This document shows, in pieces, positions 14,041-25,364 of a stretch of DNA of 64,000 bases. The stretch's first letter is position 1, and each line of letters begins with the position of its first letter. The notes beneath the pieces are model-generated. The model saw only the letters and a list, made by a program, of their open reading frames with translations. It was not told the origin of the DNA and ran no database searches. Source of the stretch: Chamaea fasciata (Eukaryota; Chordata; Aves; Passeriformes; Sylviidae); contig JARCOQ010000001.1 in NCBI GenBank assembly GCA_029207755.1, positions 91,995,637 to 92,059,636 on the forward strand, given 5' to 3'. Made by a program: the position numbers and the translations under genes.

Positions 14041-14844
14041 TCTCAATGGTAATATTGCTCTACCTATATCCACTTAAAACTCTGGTCTCTGCTGTCTTCC
14101 TACTCTTCTTTCTTTAGGAGTTTAGGATTTATGATATGTCTTATGTATATGTGGAATATTTTATGACTGTTGTTGAATATTTATTGTATGCTCAATTATT
14201 TTCTGATGCAAACAATATGTGGGGAAAAGTGAAGTTCTCTTTTGAAGTGAAATTATGAGAGTAATACCCTAAATACTCAGTTAATACAGTGGCTTTTTAA
14301 TTTTAGTCTAGGGGAGCTGAATGGCTTTATTTTCCAAAGGGATGCTGTGTGAAGCAAAGCTTAGACACCTATCTCCATCCAGTCTTGTGAGACAGGAAAG
14401 TTTGATTCTACAGTTTACATAAACTGTCTTAGACATGAGCACACATAACAGCTTAATGAACATCTGCTCACTGGGGGGGATTTTCTTTGTTTTTTTTTTC
14501 AATATATTCAGGTCCTTCCCCCCCCCCCCCCCCCCCATCCTTTTCTTTTACATGTAGTAAAGGTGCGTTTGCAGAGTAGAGTTTAGGATTTTAGTATGAA
14601 TTCAAGTTGAGTGAATTCAGAAGTTAAAATATGGCCATATGTAACTCACAACAAAATGAATAAATTTAACCCTGTGTTTTGTTTTTGGTAAGACTTCTTT
14701 ACATTTTGAGTAGATTTGAACGTTTCAAAGGAATATGGAGAGGCACAAATATACTCCTTCATTTAGGGAACTAAATTATGGGCACACATCTGCTCATACT
14801 CATACATGTGAACACAAGCATAACCTGGACACAGACATAAGCCT
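14041..14844. other. Intronic spacer between two CR1 fragments
   Basis: About 800 bp of AT-rich sequence. It holds a T run near 14490 and a C19 tract at 14518-14536. I see nothing else in it. Confidence 0.6.
14518..14536. repeat. C19 homopolymer
   Basis: Uninterrupted run of 19 C on the + strand, giving G19 on the minus strand. Such tracts can form G-quadruplex or i-motif structures and are prone to length errors in sequencing. Confidence 0.95.
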
Positions 14845-15600
14845 GGAGCAGCGGAAGTCCTTAGTCTCTTGGAAGGAATAGGTTCCAGGGTCTCAAAGAG
14901 ATGAGATCAGTTGTGGTGCAGCTTGTTCCAGTACTTGATGGTTGTCGTGGTAAAATACTTCCTTTGGTCTAATGGTATTTTCCTGTTTTACAAGTCATGT
15001 CTGTTGTTTCTAATCCTGAGACCTTGAACCTCCAACAACGGCCTGGCTGTGCCTTCCTTGTATGCTCCCATCATCTGTTTGTAGACCACAGTAAGAGCTC
15101 CTCATCCCCACAAGAAAGAAGCCAGTTTTCTTCACAGGATTCCTGTTAGCCCCTTTGTCCAGGCTACTGGCATCCCTCTGAATAGCAAACCCACCTTCCA
15201 GCATGGGAAGTAATCTTCCTGCCCTCCACTTTTAGATTTCCTGCAGATATGTCACATCCCTTCACCTATACTGCTAATAAAGTTGGGAGATTGGAGTGTC
15301 CCCAGCATCAGTGAGTCCCTGAAGAGCACCAATACTAACCAGCCACCAGTTAGACTTTGCACTGCTCACCACATCCCAGTAGTCCAGCCCATTTTTAATC
15401 CACTCTGTTGAACATTTATTCAGTCTATGTCGCAGAAGTTTGACTTTACAGATTCTAGAGGAGCCTTGCAAGTCAAAAATAATAAAAAATAATTAAGACA
15501 CATGACATCCCCAGTTTTCCCCATCCTGCAGGGTCAGTCACCACACCACCTCTTTGTAGAAAGCAAGGTCAGTTCATGTCTTTCTTCAGACAACTCAGCC
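14845..15600 (-). mobile_element. CR1 LINE internal fragment with reverse-transcriptase remnant, antisense
   Basis: Read on the minus strand, the segment from about 15470 to 15310 translates to pieces resembling the CR1 ORF2 reverse transcriptase, such as EWIKNGLDYWDVVSSAKSNW followed by IGALQG in place of the family's GVPQG-type motif. Further along, at 15190-15090, the remnant AIQRDASSLDKGANRN matches the downstream ORF2 region. The part from about 15000 to 14845 resembles the CR1 tail region. Frameshifts, stops and missing blocks show a long-dead copy. Both limits are approximate. Confidence 0.75.
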
Positions 15601-15650
15601 TCTCAAGGAAAATGACTATTTAGCCCATGTCTATAAAAGCATCTATAAAC

Positions 15651-15664
15651 ATGTCTATAGACAT
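15651..15664. repeat. 14-bp palindrome with a nearby half-copy
   Basis: ATGTCTATAGACAT is a perfect palindrome. The segment CATGTCTATA also occurs at 15626-15635, so the left half is present twice within 35 bp. Confidence 0.85.
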
Positions 15665-16270
15665 CTTGTAGTATGATGGCATCAACCATATTTGTGAAAG
15701 CATTCCTACAGGGAAGTAACTAGTTTGTGTTCCTTGCTACACTGGCTTGTTGGGTCTGTTCAACAGTCCATAGGCACATCCTGCAAAACCCCTCTTTATC
15801 CAAAAGGCTGGGTCTTTTAAAGAACTTGGTTGAAGCTGAAAAAATAGTTCAAGCCAGCCATTGCAAAGATAATGTTGTAACCAGATGGAGATGTGGAAAT
15901 ATGAAAAAAACTTCTATTTGAGTATTGACTAAGGCCTGTAAACAACTGAATTGCTGAGCTACTTTGTGTTTTGTCTGTCCATTCCTTTTTATTGTTAAGT
16001 CTTGCTTTGGATGACTAGAGCTGCCTCTTGTGTATTTTCCAGCCTGTGATGTCTAGAAGGCTGTTTAGATCCTGAATCCCCACGAGGTTCTGTGGCCTGT
16101 TTTTAATGCTCTGATTTATGCATTAAGTGCTTTAGTAATAGTCTTTCCAATTTTCTTTTAAATGACTGACTGTGACTATCTGAGTTGCAATGGAGGTGAC
16201 CAGGCAAAAAAAAAATCATCATCTTAAGTCTTAAAGGTGGTTGTCCATCTTAGTGCTTTGCAAGAAAAAA

Positions 16271-16320
16271 CAAACAAATAAACCCCCCCCCCCCCCCCCC
16301 CCCCAAACAAACAAACAAAA
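16271..16320. repeat. C22 tract embedded in CAAA repeats
   Basis: A run of 22 C at 16283-16304 is flanked on the left by CAAACAAATAAA and on the right by AAACAAACAAACAAAAA. The combination of a CAAA tetranucleotide repeat with poly-C recalls a similar A/C-rich composite at 43400-43490. Confidence 0.93.
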
Positions 16321-17793
16321 AGGCTAGCAAATTATAGTTTCTCTCAGAGCTGGCAGCAATTGAACTGGAAAAGTTTCAGGCTCACCACAGACTTGAGTAG
16401 TTAAAGAGGAAATCAAAGCATACAAAGACTGGCCAACTAGCTTGGATGAATGTCAAACCATTCCAGTCACTGGGATGTGAGGATACTGCAGGAGAGTTAC
16501 AAGCATACAGGTCGCCAAATGCAAGACAAGAGGAAAAGTTAAGAAAATGGCAGGGAAAAAAAAAAAAACACCACCATAAAGTAGAATAAAAGATGTGAGG
16601 AATCATTAGAATTGGCGATTTTTAGAGAAGTAAAGCAGATGGATAAGTTGATGATCATTAGTAATGACAAACTACAGTTTCCTGTTTTTCTGTGCTGTCA
16701 CTAGTTTTAAATTCTGCAAAACATAGTTAAATACATTCAAACAATAGCATTACAAAATAATGAAAAAAAATTATAACTGTTTGTTAAATAAGAAAGTTTT
16801 GTCCATGGTCTGACTGACTCAGCTCTGTAACTGTGCAAAAAGGGCATTAATTTGCTTCTGAAAATCCCTTTGGAGACTCTTAAAGACAAACATAAGGGCC
16901 CTGGTTTAAATTTCTGTTTTTAAATGAAATCAGTCCATGCATCTTATAAGAAAAACTGTTTAAATCAGTCCATTAAATTGCTTGAGAAATCTGAGATTTA
17001 GAATTGGGCAATTAGTGTTTAAATGTGTGGCCTTCTTTCATTTTACATTGACAAAGTAATGCATAGGGAAGAGGGTGTATTTGAAGCATGTCTCTATCTA
17101 CTGTATCTGTATCAGATGCCTTTATTTCCTAGCAAGACTACCAATTTTATTGCAAGATAGAAATGACATTTGGGAGCAACAGCATACTATTAATTGCTTA
17201 AATCCTTGTCCCTACTGGAGTTTCTAACAGTCCTACTGCTACCACAACCAGTAGGACATTTTGAGGCAAAAAGCTTTGTGTGGATGCAATCACTGGGAAG
17301 GGATTCTTTCTAGTGATGCTGGAAAGATAGGCTGGGAATAAATCCCCATTGATCAATGTCTATGGAGCAGGTATTTGTTTATTGCAGTGCTGGGGGTGAC
17401 AGGGATTTCTTCAGCTGAGTCACCCACCTTTGTGAAGTGCTGTGGTATATTTATACACTAAGTATTGTTCAGTGTTACTGTGTCACTACAACATCATCAC
17501 ATATGTGCTGGAACTAATTTACATTGAATGATCTCATGGTTACTAGATAGTTCTTTTACACTGTGCTTGTGCCTCCCCATTTCGGGGGTCATCAGGGGTC
17601 TTTGATGATGGCTTCCAAGGTCTTCTTTGCAGCTGAACTTTTCAACTTTGTCTTCAGAGCATGTGCAGTTATGGTGTTCCTTGGTCTGTCTGGTCTTAAG
17701 TGGTCTAGATTCTTTATTTTGTGGCTTATTGGCTTTACATTTTCTCAGTAGTACTATACTTAACTATCTCTAAAGTTATCCACTTGGTGAGGG

Positions 17794-17812
17794 TTTTTTT
17801 TTTTTTTTTTTT
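17794..17812. repeat. T19 homopolymer
   Basis: Uninterrupted run of 19 T on the + strand, just upstream of an AT-rich degenerate repeat block. Confidence 0.95.
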
Positions 17813-17877
17813 GTCTATTCAGCATTAAGCAACTAGTTAACCATATACTAGCCATTACATTGTATAAAAAGTTATTT

Positions 17878-18062
17878 ATATTAGGTTTTATAGGTATAAA
17901 AGGCTACGATTCAGGTTATGAAGATATATAAAATCAAGATTTAGGTTATATTGATATCAGGTTATATAAATTTATCTGGTTATATTGATATCTTGTGACT
18001 CAAGCTATATAAGTGCCTTGTAGCTTTGACTTAAATTATATAGGCATCATTAGATTATAAGT
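17878..18062. repeat. Degenerate AT-rich repeat block
   Basis: The block repeats variants of AGGTTATATTGATATC separated by ATATAA-containing stretches. The 15-mer GGTTATATTGATATC occurs exactly twice (17944-17958 and 17978-17992), 34 bp apart. Looser copies (AGGTTTTATAGG, AGGTTATGAAGATAT, AAGCTATATAAG, AAATTATATAGG) extend to both sides. It looks like an old minisatellite or an expansion of a TTATAT core. Confidence 0.75.
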
Positions 18063-18756
18063 GTGAGTTTGTTTTTATTATGCAGTTACTTCCACTATTT
18101 TACCCAGACAATTCAGATCCACTTTCCCACACACATTTCACAAATGCTTTTTCAGAAATTGGTCTGATGGCAATCTCAGATAAAGTCTAAATTAAGCCTG
18201 GTAGTTTTAGTGCTGCTGAAATGTAACTTTTTTACACCAGGATGTTTTGACCAGTACAAAAACAATACCTTTTATCCCAAGAATCTTTGTGGTACCTGCT
18301 GTATGTTACAGAATTAACTGCAGCCTAATGTTTCCTGTGAGATTTCACCACTCTAAAAGGGTCTGTCCCAAAAGCCATTCAGGAAGTAGAAACAATAGCT
18401 CTTATCACAGGCAGTGGTCTACTTTTCAACCATGTTTTCTGTGGGGTGATTCAGGAGCTGCTAATGTTGTGAAGATGCATGGTAAATGAAGTGGATTGGT
18501 TATAGAAGGACACTTGACTCCCTTGAGCCTTCTTCCAGTCATAGAGATCTGCTGAAATGCTTCATTCCTGAAACAGAACTTCAGATGTGCTCATTATACA
18601 CACTCGCACCCCTAAAAAAAAAAAAAAAAATCACAATTTTAATTTAAGCAGTAGTATTTCACTAAAAACTTTGAAAGCTCAATTTTTAAAAGCTTTTGAA
18701 ATTGTTTGTTACTAAGCCAATTGTGTTTTACAGCACTTTCTGTGTAAGTTTTGCTC

Positions 18757-18826
18757 AGTCATCTTCCCCCCAGTAGAATATTTTATTGCTAAGTCATCTT
18801 CACCCCAGCAGAATGTTTTAAATACA
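18757..18826. repeat. 35-bp tandem duplication (2 copies)
   Basis: Copy one (18757-18791) begins AGTCATCTTCCCCCCAGTAG and copy two (18792-18826) begins AGTCATCTTCACCCCAGCAG. Both continue into GAATATTTTA or GAATGTTTTA. The copies abut exactly and differ at a handful of positions. Confidence 0.88.
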
Positions 18827-20481
18827 ATTATACTATTTGTTGCTTTAAATACTAAGGCAGTTGTCAAGTCACAGCCTTCTGCAACTTTATAAATTAAAGC
18901 AGGTCTCCAAGAATCCTGTCCTCAGAGTTTGTTTTCCAGCCACTGCTGTTCATTAGGAGGGATCTGAGAGTAACAGTTCCTTATGCATGGTGATAAAGTG
19001 GTGTTGGGCTGTAATGCCACTGTGTCTCTGGGATTAGCTGTGAGCAGATTTCTAAGAAAGCATCTTTTTTATCTGAGATTTTTCTGCCATAGCTCTTCAT
19101 TTCTACCCCCTTCATTACTAGTATTTGACTGAGACCAGGAATTATCATCTTCTAAATATTGTTGTGGTTTATGAAGTGCTGAAAGAATTGATGACTTGTA
19201 GTTACAATGCCATGGCATTTTCTGTTCCGTGCAACCACAGAACCTCATTTGTCTACCTGTGCTGTTTTAGCTGAGTCGCTTTCTTGATATTAACGCCTGT
19301 CTTGATCTGCCCCCAAAGCTGAGTTCTACATGGCAAAGCAGCTATTTGGAAATACTTCTAAAATAACTCATGTCTCTGTGAATCATAGGGCTTTAGTTTG
19401 AATTGCAGAGAAAAAAAACATTGCAGGTTCCAGTAAGCATCAAGCCCTGCACTGTTTTGGGTCAGGATGGGGAACACAGATATGAGCACTTTAGCAATGG
19501 GACATTTTATCTTGTAATATCAATTTAGAATGCCTTAATACATTAATTCAGTCGCAAAACCGTGTGGCCAGAGTAATTAATCAAGTTCTTTAGACAAACT
19601 TTGAAAAGTACCGTTGATGCACTTGATGTTAAATCATTGGCCTTGAAGTGAGCCAGGTGAATGTAGATGATATAACTACACAGCTGTGACCTCTGAATCA
19701 CCTGCACTTGACTGTAGGAATTCAGTTTCAGAAAATGCAAATATTTAAAGTGCAAAATTAAATTGTATTATGACTTATCAAACCAATGGAGCTGCCTTCT
19801 CTCCAAATTCCTTTTGATTAGTAACTAGTGAGACATTACCAAATAAAACACTGGTTTCAAAGGTCTTTAGAAGAACAAAATTTAATGCACTTTCTTGCCA
19901 TTTTGCTGAGCATGGCATGAGTAGCAGAATTAAAAAACAGCATCTCATGGTTGTATGATACTTCAAGAAAAATATGTGCAGCGTTCCATGTGTTTTATAG
20001 TATTACTTGAAGGGTCATACCATTTTCTGCTAAAACTCTTTTGAGAGACTTTTTAGGCTGGCATTGCACTTTCAGAGAACCTTTATCACAGCATATCTCT
20101 AAAATACTTGGCTACAAAGATAAGTTCAGACAAGTCCTGTTCTTACCATATCAAAAATGTTGTAACCTCAAGTGCATGTGTGTACCTGTGGCTGGTGTCC
20201 AAGCTCAGTCTGAACAAGCTGGGATACCAGAAACAGTATTTCTGTAATAATGTGGTTTGCTGCTTAGACTAATTAGCCTTTATGAGAAATTGCTTCACAC
20301 TGTTTCAAAAGGATTTTAAATCCTGAATATTTCTAAAGTGAAAACAACCTCTCATGCTCCAAATATTTGTCAGGAAATTATATTCCCTGTCATTACTGGT
20401 TGAAAAGCTTTGTTGTAAAGTGTACAAACTTCAAGCAATAAGAATAGTTTCCTGAAAACAGCTCAGGCATTAAAGGCATGC

Positions 20482-20506
20482 TTTTTTTTTTTTTTTTTTT
20501 TTTTTT
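20482..20506. repeat. T25 homopolymer
   Basis: Uninterrupted run of 25 T followed by a pyrimidine-rich stretch (CCCTCTCCTATTTTCCTG). It may act as an intronic polypyrimidine tract, but I see no exon after it. Confidence 0.95.
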
Positions 20507-22014
20507 CCCTCTCCTATTTTCCTGTGAACTATTTTTTTTTCCCCCTGATCCATTATAGATATTTTGGAAGCAAAAAAGTAGAGTTCATAGAGGTAGGATG
20601 CTGAGAAGTATTACTGGCATTTAATTCTATAATATAGTATATTTAACTCTAAGTGTAGTGTAAGTGTTGTTAGGTTTTCAAAACTTGGTATTCTAAGCAG
20701 AAAAACTTTTGTAGAATTCTGTTAGCTTTTGATGATTAATTTGTGACTAGTGTCCATCTTTTCACCTGTTGAGAGTAGGTATTTTGGGTATTTCTTTTGC
20801 TCTGTCAAGCCTGCAAAGGGAGTTTTCTCTGTAGTCATACTGCAGAGCATTTTTGTCAACATTACATTTGATAGAAACTAAGATAAAAGTATCTTATAAA
20901 AGCATAAATCTCTTCTCTAATCTGTGTTTTGAAACAAGCAAATAATGTTCCACTTTCAGGAAAACCATAGTTTTAATACAAAATATTCTTGGCCTGGAGC
21001 TGTTGAGATCACCTGATGAAGTCTGGTGGTAGGTGCAGAGAAATGGTGTGGGAGACAGTGATGAGCTATCTTTCCATGTTTGTACTGATGTAATGTGCCA
21101 GGGGGGTCATTGGCACTGCAGTACTGGCAGATTTTTTTTTTTTTTAATAGGGCGAACTTCATAAAATCTTCAATATATATATCTAGTCAGATCTCATGAA
21201 GGCAAATATTAGTGTTTAGTCTGAATTGTGATTAACGATTTTATGCCGATTTCCAATTTGATAGACCACCTCAGGAGCAAGCAGGAGTTTACTGGATTAT
21301 TCCAGATACTGAAGGAGCACTTCCCCAGGTCTAACCACCTGCAGAGTAGCAGAGATCTTCTATCATATGACACCATTGCAGCATCCGCCTCTCCCATCTT
21401 GCTCACAAATGCATGGTCTTGATCAGTCACATTGAATTTGGGTGATATGTGCACTAATGGCTCATCACACTCTGTAATTGAGCTGTTTTCTGATCCTTGA
21501 ATGCAAGACATTTTATACTCTTCATATCTGAGGGTGGAATCTTGTCTTGACTAAACTTCTGGCAGATGTCCCATTAAGAGGAACCAGGATTTTGTCCCTC
21601 ATGTCTGCACTCTCATGTTCGTCTGCTGCTGAAATCCACTGATTAGTACCACTGAAGGCAAGTCTTTATTTTTCTGCTGTGCCATAAGCATCCTGATTCA
21701 TAATTATTTCCATCTGTAAGGGGGAGCCTTTTATGTTAAATGTGTGTTATATGAAGAATATTACTGTTTTGAAAATGAGGAGTCTGGTTATTATAATGCA
21801 CAACGTGAGCACATACTAGCTAAACGTTGTGAACTCCCACTGTTACCTAGGTCTACAAGAAAATTTTAGGCACTTTACCAAAGTGTTGATGATGCTCAGT
21901 TTGGTAATGTGTTTGAAAAGTTTTTTAATTAGTCACATGGTAGTAATTTATCTGTGGATAATATTTCATCTTGCTGTGAATAGTTCTGTGTATTGGGCAC
22001 ATAGCTGATTAATA

Positions 22015-22050
22015 GTTAATAATTCAAAGCAAAAGGTTAATAATTCAAAG
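22015..22050. repeat. 15-bp direct repeat
   Basis: GTTAATAATTCAAAG occurs at 22015-22029 and again at 22036-22050, separated by CAAAAG. Confidence 0.9.
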
Positions 22051-22099
22051 TACCTTAATCAGTTTAGTATGTTGGAAAACCAGGACTCAGTGTTTTTTG

Positions 22100-22300
22100 T
22101 TCTGGTATCATTATGAAATTTAGCCAAAACATATTGGCAATTGCAAACACAATGATCATTAATTATTGTTTTCTACAAATGTCTGATTTCTTTGTGCAAA
22201 AAAGCTGCATTAATACAAACTAACATTTACAAACCAGCTGTAAATGCTTGAAGAAGGCTCCTAGTTTAACACAAAACAAATGCTTATTCACAAGCACTGG
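22100..22300. promoter_or_regulatory. Candidate conserved non-coding block
   Basis: Homeobox- and POU-like AT-rich motifs (TCATTAATTATTG, GCATTAATAC, TTGCAAAC) alternate with an E-box-like CAGCTG and low-redundancy sequence, without runs or repeats. That texture is typical of developmental enhancers in vertebrate introns. This is by-eye inference with no alignment. Confidence 0.25.
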
Positions 22301-23055
22301 CTTCTTGGCTGTTTACTCCTATGTATTTGATCTACAACTGTGGTAAAGGCTGGTTTTTAAGGAGATGTTGGTTTTAGGTGATCCACTTGGTGGTGGATGC
22401 CACTTAGTAAGAGGGAATGCTCAGATTATCAGAGCTCCCAAAAGCCTTTTTCCACTTGTTTGTCTGTGGTCTGAGTATGTGGCAGCATGGCCATATGAGT
22501 AATTTGTTTTGCTGGAAACTTGGAGTGGAGGCTGGCTTACTAGGGAAGAAACCACTACAGATCCTTGATTATACTTTGGGTTTGGTTAAATTTCTATTTT
22601 CAAGAATTGGTAATTCTTATATCTGTGAAAAATGATTAGTTCAGCATTTTTTGCAAGTAGTTTAAGTCTGCATCCTTTTGTTGGTCAGCTGTAACCCAGA
22701 AGATTATTTCCTTTTTCAAGTTGGTATTAACAAATATGGTACAAATGGGATATAGAATTTTTGTTTCCTTTGGTTTGCTTTCTAAAACTGATCCTTTTTT
22801 ATGTTACATCTAAGTCTGTCTCTTTCTGGTTTTGTTATATAATCTCTTTAAGAACTAAAAATGTGAAAACCTAAATTATTTAGACATGCCCAATGCTGCT
22901 TTTTTTATAGTAGGAATAAGTTAATTACCACAGCAAAACTTGAAAAAGTCTGCCTCCAAGTTCCAGCTTTCAGCTCCTACACCAAAATAAATCAACAAAC
23001 CCCCTGAAGTTGTACTTAAAGACGATAGTAATAAATGTCTTGGAAACAATGCCAC

Positions 23056-23137
23056 ATAATACTGTGAATATTTGGAAAATAATATTGTGAAAGTACGGCA
23101 AATATTGTAATAATACTGTGAGTATTTTGAAAATATC
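23056..23137. repeat. 54-bp partial tandem duplication
   Basis: ATAATACTGTGAATATTTGG-like sequence starting at 23056 recurs at 23110 as ATAATACTGTGAGTATTTTG. The second copy is cut after about 28 bp. On the minus strand the two copies read as a repeated FSKYSQYY in an otherwise meaningless frame. Confidence 0.85.
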
Positions 23138-23539
23138 TTCCTCTTCTGAATTTGTGCTTTTTTTTCCCCCCACATTTTCATGCTCTCTTTGTGACAGAGT
23201 TTACTAAAGTACCATAGAAGGGCTGCTGTTACTGTGTTTTTTCAGGTAGCACAGTCACGTACAATAAGACCATTGACTGAAGATGTGAAAATTATGGTCT
23301 AGGTTTGGAGATTAATAATTTCAGTATTTGGCACTGTTGCATAGTACTTAACTCTCCTAGTGTACATCATACATACATGTAAGTACATCATAATAGAAGA
23401 CAAGATATATCCAAGTAGTAAACACAGTCCTGTAGCTGGTGACTTCATCAGAACCCACCCATTGCTATCTTTGCCTTTTCAGTATTGTTTTGAAAGTTCT
23501 GTGATATTAGTTCCAACTATGCTGCAGTTGAAACATTTG

Positions 23540-24502
23540 CCTATTCTGGTACCCAGATGTTTTCTTGTCCCGTTAAATATCTTCATTGATGGTCTGAATG
23601 AGTGGATCAAGTGCATCCTCAGTAAGTCTGCAGACGCCCCTAAATTTGGGCTGGGGTGTAGGTCTGTTGGAGGGTAGGAAGGGTCTGCAGAGGGAGCTGA
23701 ACAGACTGGGTTGATGGGTCAAGGTTAACTGTATGAATTTCAAAAAGGCCAAATGCTGGGTCCTGCACTTGGATCACAACAACCCCTTGCATTGCTACAG
23801 GCTGGGGGAAGAGTGGACAGAACAGTGTCCGGTGGAAAAGCATCTGGGGATGCTGGTTCACAGTGGCTGCACATGAGCCAGCATGTGTCCAGGTGGCCAA
23901 GGAGGCCAGTGGCATCCTGGCCTGTGTCAGCAATAGTCTGGCCAATAGGGTCAGAGCAGTGATTGTCCCTTGCACTCAGCACTGGTGAGACTGAGTGTGC
24001 CCTGAATCCTGTGTTCAGTTGTGGGCCTCTCACTTAGAGAAGGACATTGAGGGGCTAGAGGGTGTCCGAAGAAGGGCGATGAAGCTGGGGAAGGGTCTGG
24101 AGCACAAGTCTGATGAGGAGCAGCTTTGAGAACTGGGGCAGTTTAGCTTGGAGGAAAGGAGGCTCAGGGATGACCTTATCACCCTCTACAGCTGCCTGAA
24201 AGGAGGGTGTAGCCAGGTGGGGGTTGGTCTCTTCTCCCAGACAACCTGCAACAGAGTAAGAGGAAATGACCTCAAGCTGTGCCTGGGGAAGTTTAACATG
24301 GATATCAGGAAGAACTTCTTTACTGAAAGGCTGGCTGGGCATTGAAACATGCAGCCCTGGGAAGTGGTAGAGTCACCGTTCTTGGAAGTGTTCAAGAAAT
24401 GAACATCACACTTACTGCTACGGTTTACTTCACGAGGTGGTGGTCGGTCCAGCATTGGACTCGATAACCTTGGTGGTCTTTTCCAGCCTTAAAAATTCTA
24501 TG
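23540..24502 (+). mobile_element. CR1 LINE copy: ORF2 3' portion and 3' UTR
   Basis: This is the longest transposon fragment in the window. At its 5' end one frame reads LNIFIDGLNEWIKCILSK, matching the CR1 reverse-transcriptase region just before the FADD catalytic box; here the box has decayed to SADA (about 23626-23637). Downstream are typical ORF2 tail blocks with frameshifts, then the 3' UTR (GATATCAGGAAGAACTTC, then GGACTCGATAACCTTGGTGG). It ends in CCAGCCTTAAAAATTCTATG, the CR1 3' terminus with a single ATTCTATG unit. The 5' limit is approximate. It is 5'-truncated and inactive. Confidence 0.93.
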
Positions 24503-25334
24503 CCGTATGAAGCTGTGGCCTTTTTATTATGAAAATGGACAGAATTTATGGTATGCTAGTAAGCATGAACAATACAAATATTTGTAACGAGATTTTTGGG
24601 AGGCTGTGGGGTTTTTAGAGCTTAGGTTTAAATGCTTTAATCTCTAAAAAGCTAGAGCAATATCAGCTTTAAAAAGGGAAGAAGGGAAAGAAAGCACAAC
24701 AAGCTTACAATGAGAGCTAGTTTTTGTTTGTTTTGGTCTTTCTATCCTTATACTCTGAATTAGTCTGCCTTTAGTGTATTGTCAGGTAAATTGAAAACAG
24801 TCACATCATTCCTTCATTTTCTTGTAGAATTACTCATTAGTTCCTCAGTCTTTTGTGCCAAACTGTCTTTCTAGTTGGTGATTCTGTTGGTGATTATGTT
24901 ATTTGTTCTATTTATTCAAGCCAAAGGAAAGTAGGAAAAACGAATTGAAATGTCTTTTCAAGAATGCACACTTTTAAAAGTCTACTTTCAGCCTTTCAGG
25001 AATTTTTTCCTGTATTGCTGTGTTTGGATTGGATTTTTCATGTAATAGAGGGATTGGAAACCTGGAGATTTATATTTAGTAATGAACAATTATTAACCCT
25101 ATTATACCTTTCTAAAAAATTCCCACTCTTAGGTTTTTATGTGGTTCCCACTGATTGTTTTTCAACCTTTCATACAGATGTGAATTTTAAGAAATTAGGA
25201 CAACAAAATGTTTTTGAAATTATTCTATTGATTTTAAAGTGGAATACTAACTATTTTCTGGGAATAGATATAAAACCTCATTTTTCCACATGTGCTTAAT
25301 AAATATAGGTGTGCATATAAAGTCTTTCCTGGCT
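24503..25334. other. Intron between CR1 and the CDKAL1 exon
   Basis: AT-rich sequence with no recognised element. A 111-codon open frame (24964-25299) ends before the acceptor and does not continue in frame into the exon. Its translation has no recognisable family. Confidence 0.6.
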
Positions 25335-25364
25335 AGAAACTGAGTATTTTCATTTTCTGAACAG
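25335..25364 (+). other. CDKAL1: Splice acceptor region of the CDKAL1 exon
   Basis: A T-rich tract (TATTTTCATTTTCTG) leads into ACAG with the AG at 25363-25364, directly before the exon. A possible branch-point adenine lies in CTGAG about 21 bases upstream, with another in GCTAGAA further out. The reading frame after this AG continues exactly into the CDKAL1 cysteine motif, which fixes the acceptor position. The branch point is inferred from position only. Confidence 0.9.

Larger units (their letters stand above)
15665..17877. other. Intronic sequence with a poly-C/CAAA tract
   Basis: No gene or transposable element recognised. It contains the C22 tract at 16283-16304, an A run near 16556-16568 and the T19 tract at 17794-17812. 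Confidence 0.6.
18063..23539. other. Intronic sequence, mostly unique
   Basis: No exon or transposon recognised. Contained features are an A17 run (18614-18630), a 35-bp tandem duplication (18757-18826), a T25 run (20482-20506), a 15-bp direct repeat near 22015-22050 and a 54-bp duplication (23056-23137). A block at 22100-22300 has the look of conserved non-coding sequence. Confidence 0.6.
1..25364 (+). other. CDKAL1: CDKAL1 intron upstream of the radical-SAM exon (partial)
   Basis: This interval is inferred to be the 3' part of one intron, because it ends at the acceptor of the CDKAL1 exon and I recognised no other CDKAL1 exon in it. I looked for the residues expected just before the cysteine motif and did not find them. 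The interval holds four CR1 fragments (11349-24502), homopolymer tracts and short duplications, listed separately. Open reading frames here are short, AT-rich and unlike any family I know. A small divergent exon could have been missed by eye. Confidence 0.8.

Noticed and set aside
24964..25299. 111-codon open frame just before the CDKAL1 exon
   Set aside because: It stops before the acceptor and is not in frame with the exon, and it shows no similarity to the CDKAL1 region expected there.
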